Of a stretch of DNA of 64,000 nt, positions 1 to 8,443 are shown in pieces. The stretch is from Maricaulis sp042095695 (GTDB lineage: Bacteria; Pseudomonadota; Alphaproteobacteria; Caulobacterales; Maricaulaceae). Under the pieces are notes generated by a model. The model searched no databases, was not told where the DNA came from, and worked only from the letters and a program-made list of their open reading frames with translations. Location of the stretch: assembly GCA_042095695.1 (NCBI GenBank), contig JBELMP010000001.1:69153-133152 (forward strand), in the 5' to 3' direction. Each line of letters opens with the position of its first letter. The first letter of the stretch is position 1. The translations under genes were made by a program, and so were the position numbers.

Positions 1-3000
1 GGTATCTGGTTCGGATCACCCGGATCGGCGACATCATTGACCGGTGCGCTGGGGGCGACCGAGGCATCAGTCGTGCGGATACTGCGCGGCTGGCCGTTGA
101 GTTCGAAAAACACCTCCCGCTCGCCATGCGCATCAACCTCGCCGATTGCCATCATCCGGATGTTCAGCGTCTTGCCGGGCTCGATCTCGATCGCGATCTC
201 CTCTCCGGCCTCCATGCCATAGAAGAAGACCGGGGTCGGCAGCATGTCGACACGGCCATAGCGTTGCCGATGATCGAGATAATCCTTGAAGACCTTGGGA
301 TACATCACCGCTGAGGCGATATCCCGCGGCGTCGGAGCGAAGGGGGTGTGCGGCCGGATATCCTCGGCCACGGCGTCAAAATCGACCGGGTCGAGATGGG
401 CGCCGGGTCGCTGGCCCAGGGGTGACGTTCCACGCAAGGCCTTGGCCTGAAGCAGTTCAGGCCAGCCGCCGGGCGGATGCCCCAGCTCGCCACGCAGCAT
501 GGAAACAACGGATTCGGGGAAATTTACATCGGTATCAGGATCGAGCACATCCTCCGGCGTCAGCCCGCTGGAGACCATGTACAGCGCCATATCGCCCACG
601 ACTTTCGAGGAGGGCGTGACTTTCACAATATCGCCAAACATCAGATTGACCGCGCCATACATTTCCGCGACTTCATGCCAGCGCTCGGCAAGGCCGATCG
701 CTCGCGCCTGCTCCTTGAGATTGGTGAATTGTCCGCCCGGCATTTCATGCAGATAGACTTCCGAAGCACCGGCGCGCAGGTCCGGCTCGAAAGCGGCATA
801 TTGGGTGCGAACGGCCTCCCAATAATCGGATATCCGCCGGATGGCGGCCGGGTCCAGCCCGGTTGCGCGTTCGGTATCGGCCAGCGCCGTCACGATAGAG
901 CCGAGATTGGGCTGGGAGGTGAGGCCGGACAGGCTGTCCATGGCCGCATCCACCGCATCGGCGCCGGCCTCGGCGGCGGCGAGCACGGTCGCGGCGGCAA
1001 TACCGGACGTGTCATGGGTGTGGAAATGGACCGGCAGGCCGGTTTCTGCCTTGAGACGTTTGACCAGGGCGGTGATCTGCCGCGGTCGCGCCAGGCCAGC
1101 CATATCCTTGATCCCCAGAATATGGGCGCCGGCGGATTTCATCTCCAGCGCCAGCTCGGTGTAGTAATCCAGATTGTATTTCGGGCGGGCCGGATCGAAC
1201 AGATCGCCCGTATAGCAAATGGCGGCTTCACACAGCCGGTCGGTCTTGAGAACCGCATCGAGGGCGACCTTCATATTGTCGCTCAGATTGAGACTGTCGA
1301 AGACCCGGAAGACATCAATCCCGGTCTCGGCAGCCCGTTCGACGAAATAGGCCACCGCATTGTCTGGATAGCTTGTATAGCCAACCCCGTTAGAGGCCCG
1401 CAGCAGCATTTGCAGGAGAATATTCGGCGTGCGCTCCCGGATCGCTTCAAGACGGTCCCAGGAATCCTCCTTGAGGAAACGCAAGGCCACATCAAATGTC
1501 GCGCCGCCCCAGCATTCCAGGGAGAAAAGGTCGGGAAGATTGCGCGCATAGGACTCCGCAATCTGCACCATGTCATAACTGCGCATGCGCGTTGCCAGCA
1601 GGGATTGATGCCCATCGCGCATGGTCGTGTCCGTCATCAGTACCCGGGTCTGGTCCAGCATCCAGTCGCGAAAACCCTCCGGACCGAGCCTGTCGAGGCG
1701 CTGGCGGGTGCCTTCAGGCAGGTCCGGGCCCGTATGCAGCGGGGCGGGCAGAACCGGCGGATTGGCATGGGCAGGCGGTAGCGGTCGATTCTCGACCTCG
1801 GGATTACCATTCACCGTCACCTCGGCGATGAAGCCGAGCAGTCGCGTCGCTCGATCGCGCCGTCGGGCGAATTTGAACAAGTCCGGCGTGGTATCGATAA
1901 AACGGGTCGTAACATTGCCCGACACGAAATCAGGATGATTGATGACGTTTTCCAGGAAGGCGATATTGGTCGACACCCCGCGAATACGAAACTCGCGCAG
2001 GGCCCGGTCCATCCGCCGTGCCGCATCCTCTGGAGACGCGGCCCAGGCGGTGACTTTTTCAAGCAGGCTGTCGAAATAGCCGGTGATCACCGCGCCGGAA
2101 TAGGCGGTGCCGCCATCCAGGCGAATGCCGAAACCCGTGGCGCCGCGATAGGCGGTAATCCGGCCATAATCCGGCGTGAAATTATTTTGCGGATCTTCCG
2201 TCGTCACCCGGCACTGGACGGCATGTCCGCGCAGGATAATGTCCGCCTGGGCAGGCACGCCCGAGGTGGACAGATCACCGATCTTTGCGCCCCGCGCGAT
2301 CTGGATCTGGGCGCGGACAATATCAATACCGGTGACTTCCTCGGTCACGGTGTGTTCGACCTGGACACGCGGATTGACCTCGATGAAGTAGAAAGCCCCG
2401 CTATCCGCATCCATCAGAAATTCGACTGTGCCGGCACCGGAATAGCTGGCGCTCTGGCCCAGTCGCAGCGCCGCATCACAGATCGCCGTGCGTGTTGCCT
2501 CGCTCATATTCGGCGCTGGCGCTCGCTCGACGACTTTCTGATTGCGCCGCTGAACCGTACAGTCGCGCTCATAGAGATGGACGAGATTGCCATGGGTATC
2601 GCCGAGCAATTGCACCTCGATATGACGGGCGCGCTCAACGAGTTTTTCCAGATAGACCTCATCCTTGCCAAAGGCCGCACCGGCTTCGCGCCGGCCGGCA
2701 TCGATCTGCTCGAGCAATTCGCTTTCCTGACTGATCACACGCATGCCGCGACCGCCGCCGCCCCAGCTCGCCTTGAGCATGACGGGATAGCCGATCTCTG
2801 CCGCCAGCCTGCGACAGGTGTCAGCATCTGTCGGGAGGGCCGATGTGGCAGGCATGACAGGCACATTGGCCGCCTCGGCGAGGTTCCGGGCAGCGATCTT
2901 ATTGCCCAGGCGACGCATCACATCGGCGCTAGGGCCGACAAAGGTGATGCCGGCCTCGGCGCAGGCATCTGCCAGCTCGGGGCTTTCTGAGAGGAAACCA

Positions 3001-3251
3001 TAGCCCGGGTGGATCATGGAGGCGCCGGCCTTGCGCGCCGTGGCGATGATATCCTCAATACTCAGATAGGCTTTGACCGGTCCCAGCCCGCGGCCGATCA
3101 GATAGCTCTCATCAGCCTTGAAGCGGTGCAGGGCGAGCTTGTCCTCGTCGGAATAGATGGCAACGGTGCGCAGGCCGATCTCGGTCGCAGCCCGCATGAT
3201 GCGAATGGCGATTTCGCTGCGATTGGCAATGAGGATTTTTTCAGCGGACAT
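1..3251 (-). CDS. pyc: pyruvate carboxylase (3' end beyond window)
   Basis: ATP- and biotin-dependent carboxylation of pyruvate to oxaloacetate, the main anaplerotic step. About 1083 residues are visible of a family length near 1150. The order is an N-terminal biotin carboxylase/ATP-grasp domain (glycine-rich GGGGRGMRV loop near residue 165), then the carboxyltransferase domain with DTTMRDGHQS near residue 545 and the GIKDMAGL segment carrying the catalytic lysine near 714. The C-terminal biotinyl domain with its biotin-accepting lysine should lie just left of base 1 and is not seen. The ATG is preceded by a strong GGAGG. It lies 139 nt downstream of hslV on the same strand. The domain order excludes acetyl- or propionyl-CoA carboxylase subunits. 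Confidence 0.96.
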   Translation of the reverse strand, partial: MSAEKILIANRSEIAIRIMRAATEIGLRTVAIYSDEDKLALHRFKADESYLIGRGLGPVKAYLSIEDIIATARKAGASMIHPGYGFLSESPELADACAEAGITFVGPSADVMRRLGNKIAARNLAEAANVPVMPATSALPTDADTCRRLAAEIGYPVMLKASWGGGGRGMRVISQESELLEQIDAGRREAGAAFGKDEVYLEKLVERARHIEVQLLGDTHGNLVHLYERDCTVQRRNQKVVERAPAPNMSEATRTAICDAALRLGQSASYSGAGTVEFLMDADSGAFYFIEVNPRVQVEHTVTEEVTGIDIVRAQIQIARGAKIGDLSTSGVPAQADIILRGHAVQCRVTTEDPQNNFTPDYGRITAYRGATGFGIRLDGGTAYSGAVITGYFDSLLEKVTAWAASPEDAARRMDRALREFRIRGVSTNIAFLENVINHPDFVSGNVTTRFIDTTPDLFKFARRRDRATRLLGFIAEVTVNGNPEVENRPLPPAHANPPVLPAPLHTGPDLPEGTRQRLDRLGPEGFRDWMLDQTRVLMTDTTMRDGHQSLLATRMRSYDMVQIAESYARNLPDLFSLECWGGATFDVALRFLKEDSWDRLEAIRERTPNILLQMLLRASNGVGYTSYPDNAVAYFVERAAETGIDVFRVFDSLNLSDNMKVALDAVLKTDRLCEAAICYTGDLFDPARPKYNLDYYTELALEMKSAGAHILGIKDMAGLARPRQITALVKRLKAETGLPVHFHTHDTSGIAAATVLAAAEAGADAVDAAMDSLSGLTSQPNLGSIVTALADTERATGLDPAAIRRISDYWEAVRTQYAAFEPDLRAGASEVYLHEMPGGQFTNLKEQARAIGLAERWHEVAEMYGAVNLMFGDIVKVTPSSKVVGDMALYMVSSGLTPEDVLDPDTDVNFPESVVSMLRGELGHPPGGWPELLQAKALRGTSPLGQRPGAHLDPVDFDAVAEDIRPHTPFAPTPRDIASAVMYPKVFKDYLDHRQRYGRVDMLPTPVFFYGMEAGEEIAIEIEPGKTLNIRMMAIGEVDAHGEREVFFELNGQPRSIRTTDASVAPSAPVNDVADPGDPNQI

Positions 3252-3390
3252 GACCAGCCTCCTATACCGCCCTGACCAGCATGAGAGGGGAGTCTCGCAG
3301 GCAAGGCGCGCGTGTTACCGCAAACATTAGGCATGCTGTGCAAGGCTTGTCGAGAGTGTCTGCAGATCGTGGCCGGGATCGCCGCGGCGA

Positions 3391-3957
3391 TTACTCCGGA
3401 TCCGCCTCCATCTCCTCAATGGTCAGATGATCATTGGTGTAGACGCAGATGCGCCCGGCAATATCCATTGATTTCTCGGCGATGACCCGTGCATCCGCCT
3501 CGTATTCATAAAGCGCACGGGCGGCAGAAAGGGCGTAATTGCCGCCGGAGCCGACAGCGATCACCCCGTCTTCCGGTTCGAAAACATCCCCCGCGCCGGT
3601 CAGCAGGAAGGTCGCGGAGCGATCGGCGACGATCAGCATGGCATCCAGGCGGCGCATATATTTGTCTGTGCGCCAGTCCGTGGCGAGATCGACGCAGGCG
3701 CGGGCGAGCTGGGAGGGATATTGCTCAAGCTTGGCCTCGAGCCGCTCGAACAGCGCGAAGGCATCGGCAGTGGCGCCGGCGAAGCCGGCAATCACCTGGC
3801 CATTGCCCAGGCGGCGGACCTTGCGGGCATTGGCCTTCATCACCGTATGGCCGATCGAGACCTGGCCATCCCCGGCGAGGACAAGCTTGCCATTCTTGCG
3901 TACCGCCAGAATTGTGGTGCCGCGCCATTTTGATGCGTCGGTATAGCTGTCACTCAT
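3391..3957 (-). CDS. hslV: ATP-dependent protease peptidase subunit HslV
   Basis: Threonine peptidase of the HslVU (ClpQY) complex, a cytoplasmic proteasome-like protease for misfolded and regulatory proteins. The 188-residue product carries a short N-terminal extension before GTTILAV, so the catalytic residue should be Thr14, exposed by removal of a 13-residue propeptide. That is as in several alphaproteobacterial HslV proteins and unlike the E. coli Met-Thr start. AGDGQVSIGHTVMK and GSGGNYA match the family closely. The partner ATPase gene hslU, usually adjacent, is not in the flanking genes. A GGAG precedes the ATG, and a parS-like palindrome sits immediately upstream of that GGAG. Confidence 0.95.
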   Translation of the reverse strand: MSDSYTDASKWRGTTILAVRKNGKLVLAGDGQVSIGHTVMKANARKVRRLGNGQVIAGFAGATADAFALFERLEAKLEQYPSQLARACVDLATDWRTDKYMRRLDAMLIVADRSATFLLTGAGDVFEPEDGVIAVGSGGNYALSAARALYEYEADARVIAEKSMDIAGRICVYTNDHLTIEEMEADPE

Positions 3958-3968
3958 GGCCGCTGCTC

Positions 3969-3984
3969 CGTTTCACGTGAAACC
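3969..3984. promoter_or_regulatory. parS: parS-like ParB binding site
   Basis: The core GTTTCACGTGAAAC at 3970-3983 is a perfect 14-nt palindrome. It matches the universal chromosomal parS consensus TGTTTCACGTGAAACA at 14 of 16 positions, with only the two outermost bases differing. It lies between hslV and the GGDEF-EAL gene, directly upstream of the hslV ribosome-binding site. I noticed no second complete copy in the window. Its presence some 20 kb from dnaA fits an origin-proximal location. ParB binding itself is inferred. Confidence 0.8.
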
Positions 3985-4047
3985 CTGACAGCATTTGGCC
4001 TTAGGATGAGGCGGGATCAAGCCCGCGCGCGCAGAACCGCGGGCTAT

Positions 4048-6141
4048 CTACTCATTCACCGCGCGCGGGGCGTCATTGTCTTCGGCAAAATCCACGAACT
4101 GATCAAAGGGCATGGGCCGGCCATACAGGAAGCCCTGGGCCAGGGTCGCACCCATCGCACTCAGCATGGTCATTTGCTCTGCTGTTTCCACGCCTTCAGC
4201 CACGGTTTTCAGCTTCAGCGCCTTGGCCATGGCGAGAATGGTCTCGACCACGATCCGGTCATGCTCGTCGCTTGCCATATTCCGCACGAAGCTCTGATCG
4301 ATCTTGAACACATCGAACGGCATGCGGGTCAGATAGGACAGGGAGGAATGCCCGGTCCCGAAATCATCAATGGCGAAGCTGACACCGCGTTCCCGCAGGG
4401 GTTCGACCTGTTCGATCACGCGTTGCGGGTTTTCCATCGCAATGGATTCGGTCAATTCCAGCTCCAGCAGGTGCGGCGGCAGATTAGCCTCTTCCAGCGC
4501 GGCGAGCACGCTTTCGGAGAAGCCTTCGCGTTCGAACTGCATGGCAGAGACATTGACCGCAACCGGGATTTCCAGCCCTTTCATCCGCCATTTCGCGGCT
4601 TCCTGGCAGGCGCGACGCATCACCCAGTCGCCGATCTCGCCGATCAGACCGCATTCCTCTGCAGCCTCGATAAAAGCGCCCGGAGACAGGAGGCCGGCGG
4701 TTGGATGATTCCAGCGTACCAGCGCTTCCGATCCCGCCGTGGACCCGTCCGACATCAGGACTTTGGGCTGATAATAGACCGTCAGCTGGTTCTGCTGCAC
4801 CGCATCGCGGAGCTCGTTTTCCAGCACCAGGCGTTCAAAGGCCGACTGGTTCATGGTCGGCTCGAAGAATTGCGCCGCCGATCCGCCCGTGCGCTTGGCA
4901 TGAGCCATGGCCAGGTCGGCGTGGCGCATCAGGGTTTCCGGATCCGCGCCATCCTGCGGGAAGACAGCAACGCCGATACTGGCGCCCAGGAAGACCTGGT
5001 GGCTGGAGATTTCAAAGGGCAGGCGAATGGCGTCAACAAGCTTGTTAGCCACGCGTGCTGCGTCCGCACCATCTTCCACTTCAGGCAGAAGGATCGTGAA
5101 TTCATCACCACCCAGGCGGGCGATCAGCGAGTGCTCGCCACCGCGACGGGCGGCCATGTCACAACCACGCACGACTTCGGTTAGACGTCGGCCAACCATT
5201 TCCAGCAGCCGGTCGCCCTCGCCCATGCCGAGGCTGTCATTGACCCGCTTGAAACGATCCAGGTCGAGGAAGAGAACCGCCCCGGTCGAGCCCTGCTCGA
5301 GCGCCTTGCGGGCGACGCGTTCCGTTTCCTTACGGAAACGCTCGCGATTGGGCAATTCGGTGACCATATCAACATAGGCCAGCCGGTGAATGCGTTTGAG
5401 GGACCCGTCCAGTCGCGCAAACATGCGATTGAAAGCATTGGCCAGAACTTCCAGCTCGTCACCGGTGCGCACCTGAATGCGCATGTCCAGGGTTTTCGAC
5501 GAGGCATGGCGTGCGGCCTCGGTCAGGGTCTTGATCGGCTTCAGCGCACGATTGACCAGAAGGGCCGCCAGCGGCAGGGAAAAGATAAGCATCAGTATGG
5601 CGAGAATGGCCTGGCGGCGGATCATCGCATTGCGGGAGGCCGGCAATTCCAGCAGGTATTGCTTGGTATAGATGACACCGACCAGGCGGCGCGCATCGGT
5701 ATAGACCGGGACCGCGATTTCCAGCGTCAGCCCCTCAAGCTTGGTGCGCTCATCCCCCGCGCCAAGCGCCATGACGGCGAGGTCAGCAGCATGCAGCCGG
5801 CCCTCATCACGAGCCTCGGCAAATGCCTCGCCCAACACTTCGCGGCGATTATTCAGCGCATAGATTTCCGCCGCATTGGCGGAGGTGCGCAGCTCGGTGA
5901 TGTAGTCCTGAACGAAGCCGTTCTGGTCGGAGATGAAATCATTGGCAAGCCGGGTTGCAGCAGCGCGCAGGGACTGCACATTGCGCTCGACCAGCATATT
6001 GCGGGTTTCATTATGCGAGGACACGCCTTCCAGCGTCATCAGAATCGCAACTGTCGCGAAGATCATCGTTCCTGTGAGAAGCGTAAACTTCATCACAAGT
6101 GATTTCATGACCCGCGATACCGCTTTGCGGATGGGTGCCAT
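4048..6141 (-). CDS. membrane GGDEF-EAL cyclic-di-GMP protein
   Basis: A 697-residue inner-membrane signalling protein. It has TM1 about 18-37, an extracytoplasmic sensor region about 38-177, TM2 about 178-198, HAMP about 199-250, GGDEF about 255-420 and EAL about 440-690. The diguanylate cyclase signature GGDEF is intact at 344-348. The phosphodiesterase signature is intact too: EALVRW starting at 472, DDFGTG at 592-597 and VAEGVE near 647. I do not see an RxxD inhibitory site at the usual distance before GGDEF, so product inhibition may be absent. The protein could make or degrade c-di-GMP, and sequence alone does not say which dominates. It stands alone upstream of hslV on the same strand. 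Confidence 0.93.
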   Translation of the reverse strand: MAPIRKAVSRVMKSLVMKFTLLTGTMIFATVAILMTLEGVSSHNETRNMLVERNVQSLRAAATRLANDFISDQNGFVQDYITELRTSANAAEIYALNNRREVLGEAFAEARDEGRLHAADLAVMALGAGDERTKLEGLTLEIAVPVYTDARRLVGVIYTKQYLLELPASRNAMIRRQAILAILMLIFSLPLAALLVNRALKPIKTLTEAARHASSKTLDMRIQVRTGDELEVLANAFNRMFARLDGSLKRIHRLAYVDMVTELPNRERFRKETERVARKALEQGSTGAVLFLDLDRFKRVNDSLGMGEGDRLLEMVGRRLTEVVRGCDMAARRGGEHSLIARLGGDEFTILLPEVEDGADAARVANKLVDAIRLPFEISSHQVFLGASIGVAVFPQDGADPETLMRHADLAMAHAKRTGGSAAQFFEPTMNQSAFERLVLENELRDAVQQNQLTVYYQPKVLMSDGSTAGSEALVRWNHPTAGLLSPGAFIEAAEECGLIGEIGDWVMRRACQEAAKWRMKGLEIPVAVNVSAMQFEREGFSESVLAALEEANLPPHLLELELTESIAMENPQRVIEQVEPLRERGVSFAIDDFGTGHSSLSYLTRMPFDVFKIDQSFVRNMASDEHDRIVVETILAMAKALKLKTVAEGVETAEQMTMLSAMGATLAQGFLYGRPMPFDQFVDFAEDNDAPRAVNE

Positions 6142-6310
6142 ATTAACCCCACTTGCGGACCTTTCTGGCCCACGTCACTTCCAATCGTAGAGGGGCTTGG
6201 CTCTTGTCGGCTTGCCCCCTTCACGAGCAAACAATGACAGCAACCATTTTAAGCGTGGTTAATGGCGATGATTTTTTTCATCAAATTGAGAAGGCAGGTG
6301 TAAGAATCCG

Positions 6311-7318
6311 TTAGGAAATTTCGATTCCGGCCTGTTCTGTAAGGGCTTTCAGCTCGACTTCCGGGCGGGCGCCAAAATGCGAGATCACCTCCGCAGCGGC
6401 GATCGCGCCCATGCGCCCGGCATCCTCAAGTGAGGTGTTGCGTGCCAGGCCGAGCAGGAATCCCGCGGCGAAAAGATCGCCGGCACCGGTAGTGTCGACC
6501 AGGGTTTCAACCGGGGCCGCGGCGATGATCGCGGTTTCCTCGCCACGAACAATGACCGCACCGTCTTCACCGCGGGTTATGGCGGCAATCTCGACTTGCG
6601 TCCGCGCGCGCGCAATCGCGGCGTCGAAATCATCGGTCTCGTAAAGCGCCATGATCTCGGCCTCATTGGCGACAAGGATATCGATATGATTGGCCACCAG
6701 GTGCTGGAAGGCCGGACGATGCCGCTCGACGCAAAAGAGATCGGACAGGGTCAGGGCCGTCCGGCGCTGGGCGGCGGCGGCCAGTTCGGCGGCACGCACA
6801 TAGCCGCGCTTGGCTTCTTCGCGGTCAAACAGATAGCCCTCCAGATAGATGATTTCCGAGGCGCGCAGCTTGTCCGCCCCGTGCTGGACATCGTCTTCGG
6901 TGACCAGGGCGGCTGCGCCCAGGAAGGTCGACATGGAACGCTGCGCATCCGGGGTCACATTGATCAGGCAGCGCGCCGTCGCCGGCCCGTCCTGCAAGGG
7001 CGGTGTGTCGAAATCCACCCCGATCGCCCGGATGTCATGGGTGAAGATCTCTCCGAGCTGGTCGTCAGCCACCTTGCCGACATAGGCGGCCTTGCCGCCA
7101 AGCGAGGCGATGCCGGCGACCGTATTGGCTGCCGATCCGCCGGAGGCCTCCTTGCCCGCCTGCATTCTGGAATAGAGATAGGTCGCGCGTTCCTCATCGA
7201 TGAGGTTCATCGCCGCCTTGGGGATTCCCTCCTGCTCCAGGAAGTCATCGGTCGCGGGGGAGATGACATCAACAATCGCATTGCCGACGGCAAGAACATC
7301 ATACTGGCGGGCAGACAT
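6311..7318 (-). CDS. PfkB-family kinase, adenosine kinase-like
   Basis: A 335-residue carbohydrate/nucleoside kinase of the PfkB (ribokinase) family. Visible are the N-terminal GNAIVDV strand, the GGSAANT substrate-binding motif near residue 60 and the C-terminal DTTGAGD motif with the catalytic aspartate and anion hole. The extended lid segment and the pattern after GGSAANT resemble the adenosine kinase branch common in alphaproteobacteria, which would salvage adenosine to AMP, but substrate cannot be fixed from sequence. It is divergent from the ATP-grasp gene at 7453 across a 134-nt gap. Confidence 0.85.
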   Translation of the reverse strand: MSARQYDVLAVGNAIVDVISPATDDFLEQEGIPKAAMNLIDEERATYLYSRMQAGKEASGGSAANTVAGIASLGGKAAYVGKVADDQLGEIFTHDIRAIGVDFDTPPLQDGPATARCLINVTPDAQRSMSTFLGAAALVTEDDVQHGADKLRASEIIYLEGYLFDREEAKRGYVRAAELAAAAQRRTALTLSDLFCVERHRPAFQHLVANHIDILVANEAEIMALYETDDFDAAIARARTQVEIAAITRGEDGAVIVRGEETAIIAAAPVETLVDTTGAGDLFAAGFLLGLARNTSLEDAGRMGAIAAAEVISHFGARPEVELKALTEQAGIEIS

Positions 7319-7452
7319 GGCGGGGTCCTGAACATGAAGGGCGGAGAACTGGCGAGAGCCTTAATCGCAGCCGGGCGCCGGGGCAAGGCTTGCGGGCACG
7401 CAGGGCGGTGTTATGAGGTGGTGAACTCTCCAGCCGTCCGCCGAGCCCGCCC

Positions 7453-8346
7453 ATGTCCCGACCTGATATGCGAGTCGCCTTTCTGACCGCCAGCTGCATG
7501 TTCAAATCAAGCCCCGACGCCCGGCTTGACCATTGGGAGCATGATCTGGAATGGGACCAGATCGCCCCGGCCTGCCAAGAGGCCGGCATTCAGCTCGAGG
7601 CGCGGATCTGGGACAGCCCCGATTTTGATCCTGCACTTTACGACGCCGTGGTGATCGGCACGTGCTGGGATTATATGGAAAAGCCCGATCAGTTTGGCGG
7701 TGTTCTGGCTGAATGCGCTGCGCGCTCTACACTGCTTAACCCGCTTCCCACCGTCATGTGGAATACCCGCAAGACCTATCTCAAGGATCTCGCCGGGCCT
7801 GGTGCGCCAATGATCCCCACCATCTGGGCCGACAAGGCCGATGCGGCGACGATCAACGCGGCGTTCGAGGTGCTGGGCTGTGATGATGTCGTGGTCAAGC
7901 CGGTTCTGGGGGCCGGGGCCTGGCGCCAGGCGCGGGTAAAGCGTGGCGAGGCGCTTCCGGAGGCCGAAAAGCTTCCGCCCGCCGAGACGATGATCCAGCC
8001 CTTCCTGCCTTCAGTGGCTGAAGAGGGCGAATACGCCTTCCTTTTCTTCAATCGGGAATTCTCTCATTGCGCCCTGAAACGCCCGGCCGCGGGCGATTAT
8101 CGGGTGCAATCGGAATATGGCGGGTATGAAGCCGTGCATACGCCCAGCGCGGACGAGCTCGCCCTTGCCCAGACAGTGATCGACAGTGTCGACGGTGATC
8201 TACTCTATGCCCGCGTTGACATGCTGCGCGGCCTGGACGGCAAGCTCGCCCTGATCGAGCTGGAACTGATCGAACCCTATCTCTATCCGGAGCAGGGACC
8301 CGAGTTTGGCGCAAACTTCGCAAAAGCGCTGAAGGCGCTGGTTTAG
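7453..8346 (+). CDS. ATP-grasp enzyme, RimK/DcsG-like
   Basis: A 297-residue protein with ATP-grasp features: VVKPVLGAGAW near residue 153 (the ATP-binding KP plus flexible loop), TMIQPFLP near 178 and a metal-binding ELELIEPY near 270. The opening (MRVAFLTA and the GTCWDYMEKPDQF stretch) resembles the family containing DcsG, the cyclo-ligase of D-cycloserine synthesis, and other short RimK-type ligases. No antibiotic biosynthesis partners are next door, so the substrate is unknown. It lies upstream of polA on the same strand with 97 nt between them. Confidence 0.75.
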   Translation: MSRPDMRVAFLTASCMFKSSPDARLDHWEHDLEWDQIAPACQEAGIQLEARIWDSPDFDPALYDAVVIGTCWDYMEKPDQFGGVLAECAARSTLLNPLPTVMWNTRKTYLKDLAGPGAPMIPTIWADKADAATINAAFEVLGCDDVVVKPVLGAGAWRQARVKRGEALPEAEKLPPAETMIQPFLPSVAEEGEYAFLFFNREFSHCALKRPAAGDYRVQSEYGGYEAVHTPSADELALAQTVIDSVDGDLLYARVDMLRGLDGKLALIELELIEPYLYPEQGPEFGANFAKALKALV

Positions 8347-8443
8347 AACCGCACCCTCCTGACACCTCCCCCGTTCACGCGGCTGACAAGGCGCGCTAGG
8401 CTGGGATCGACTCAGAACGAAATCCTCAGAAAGCGGGTGCGCC

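Noticed and set aside
1..3003. Long plus-strand open frames over pyruvate carboxylase
   Set aside because: They are antisense shadows caused by G+C-rich codon usage; the minus frame has full-length pyruvate carboxylase motifs.
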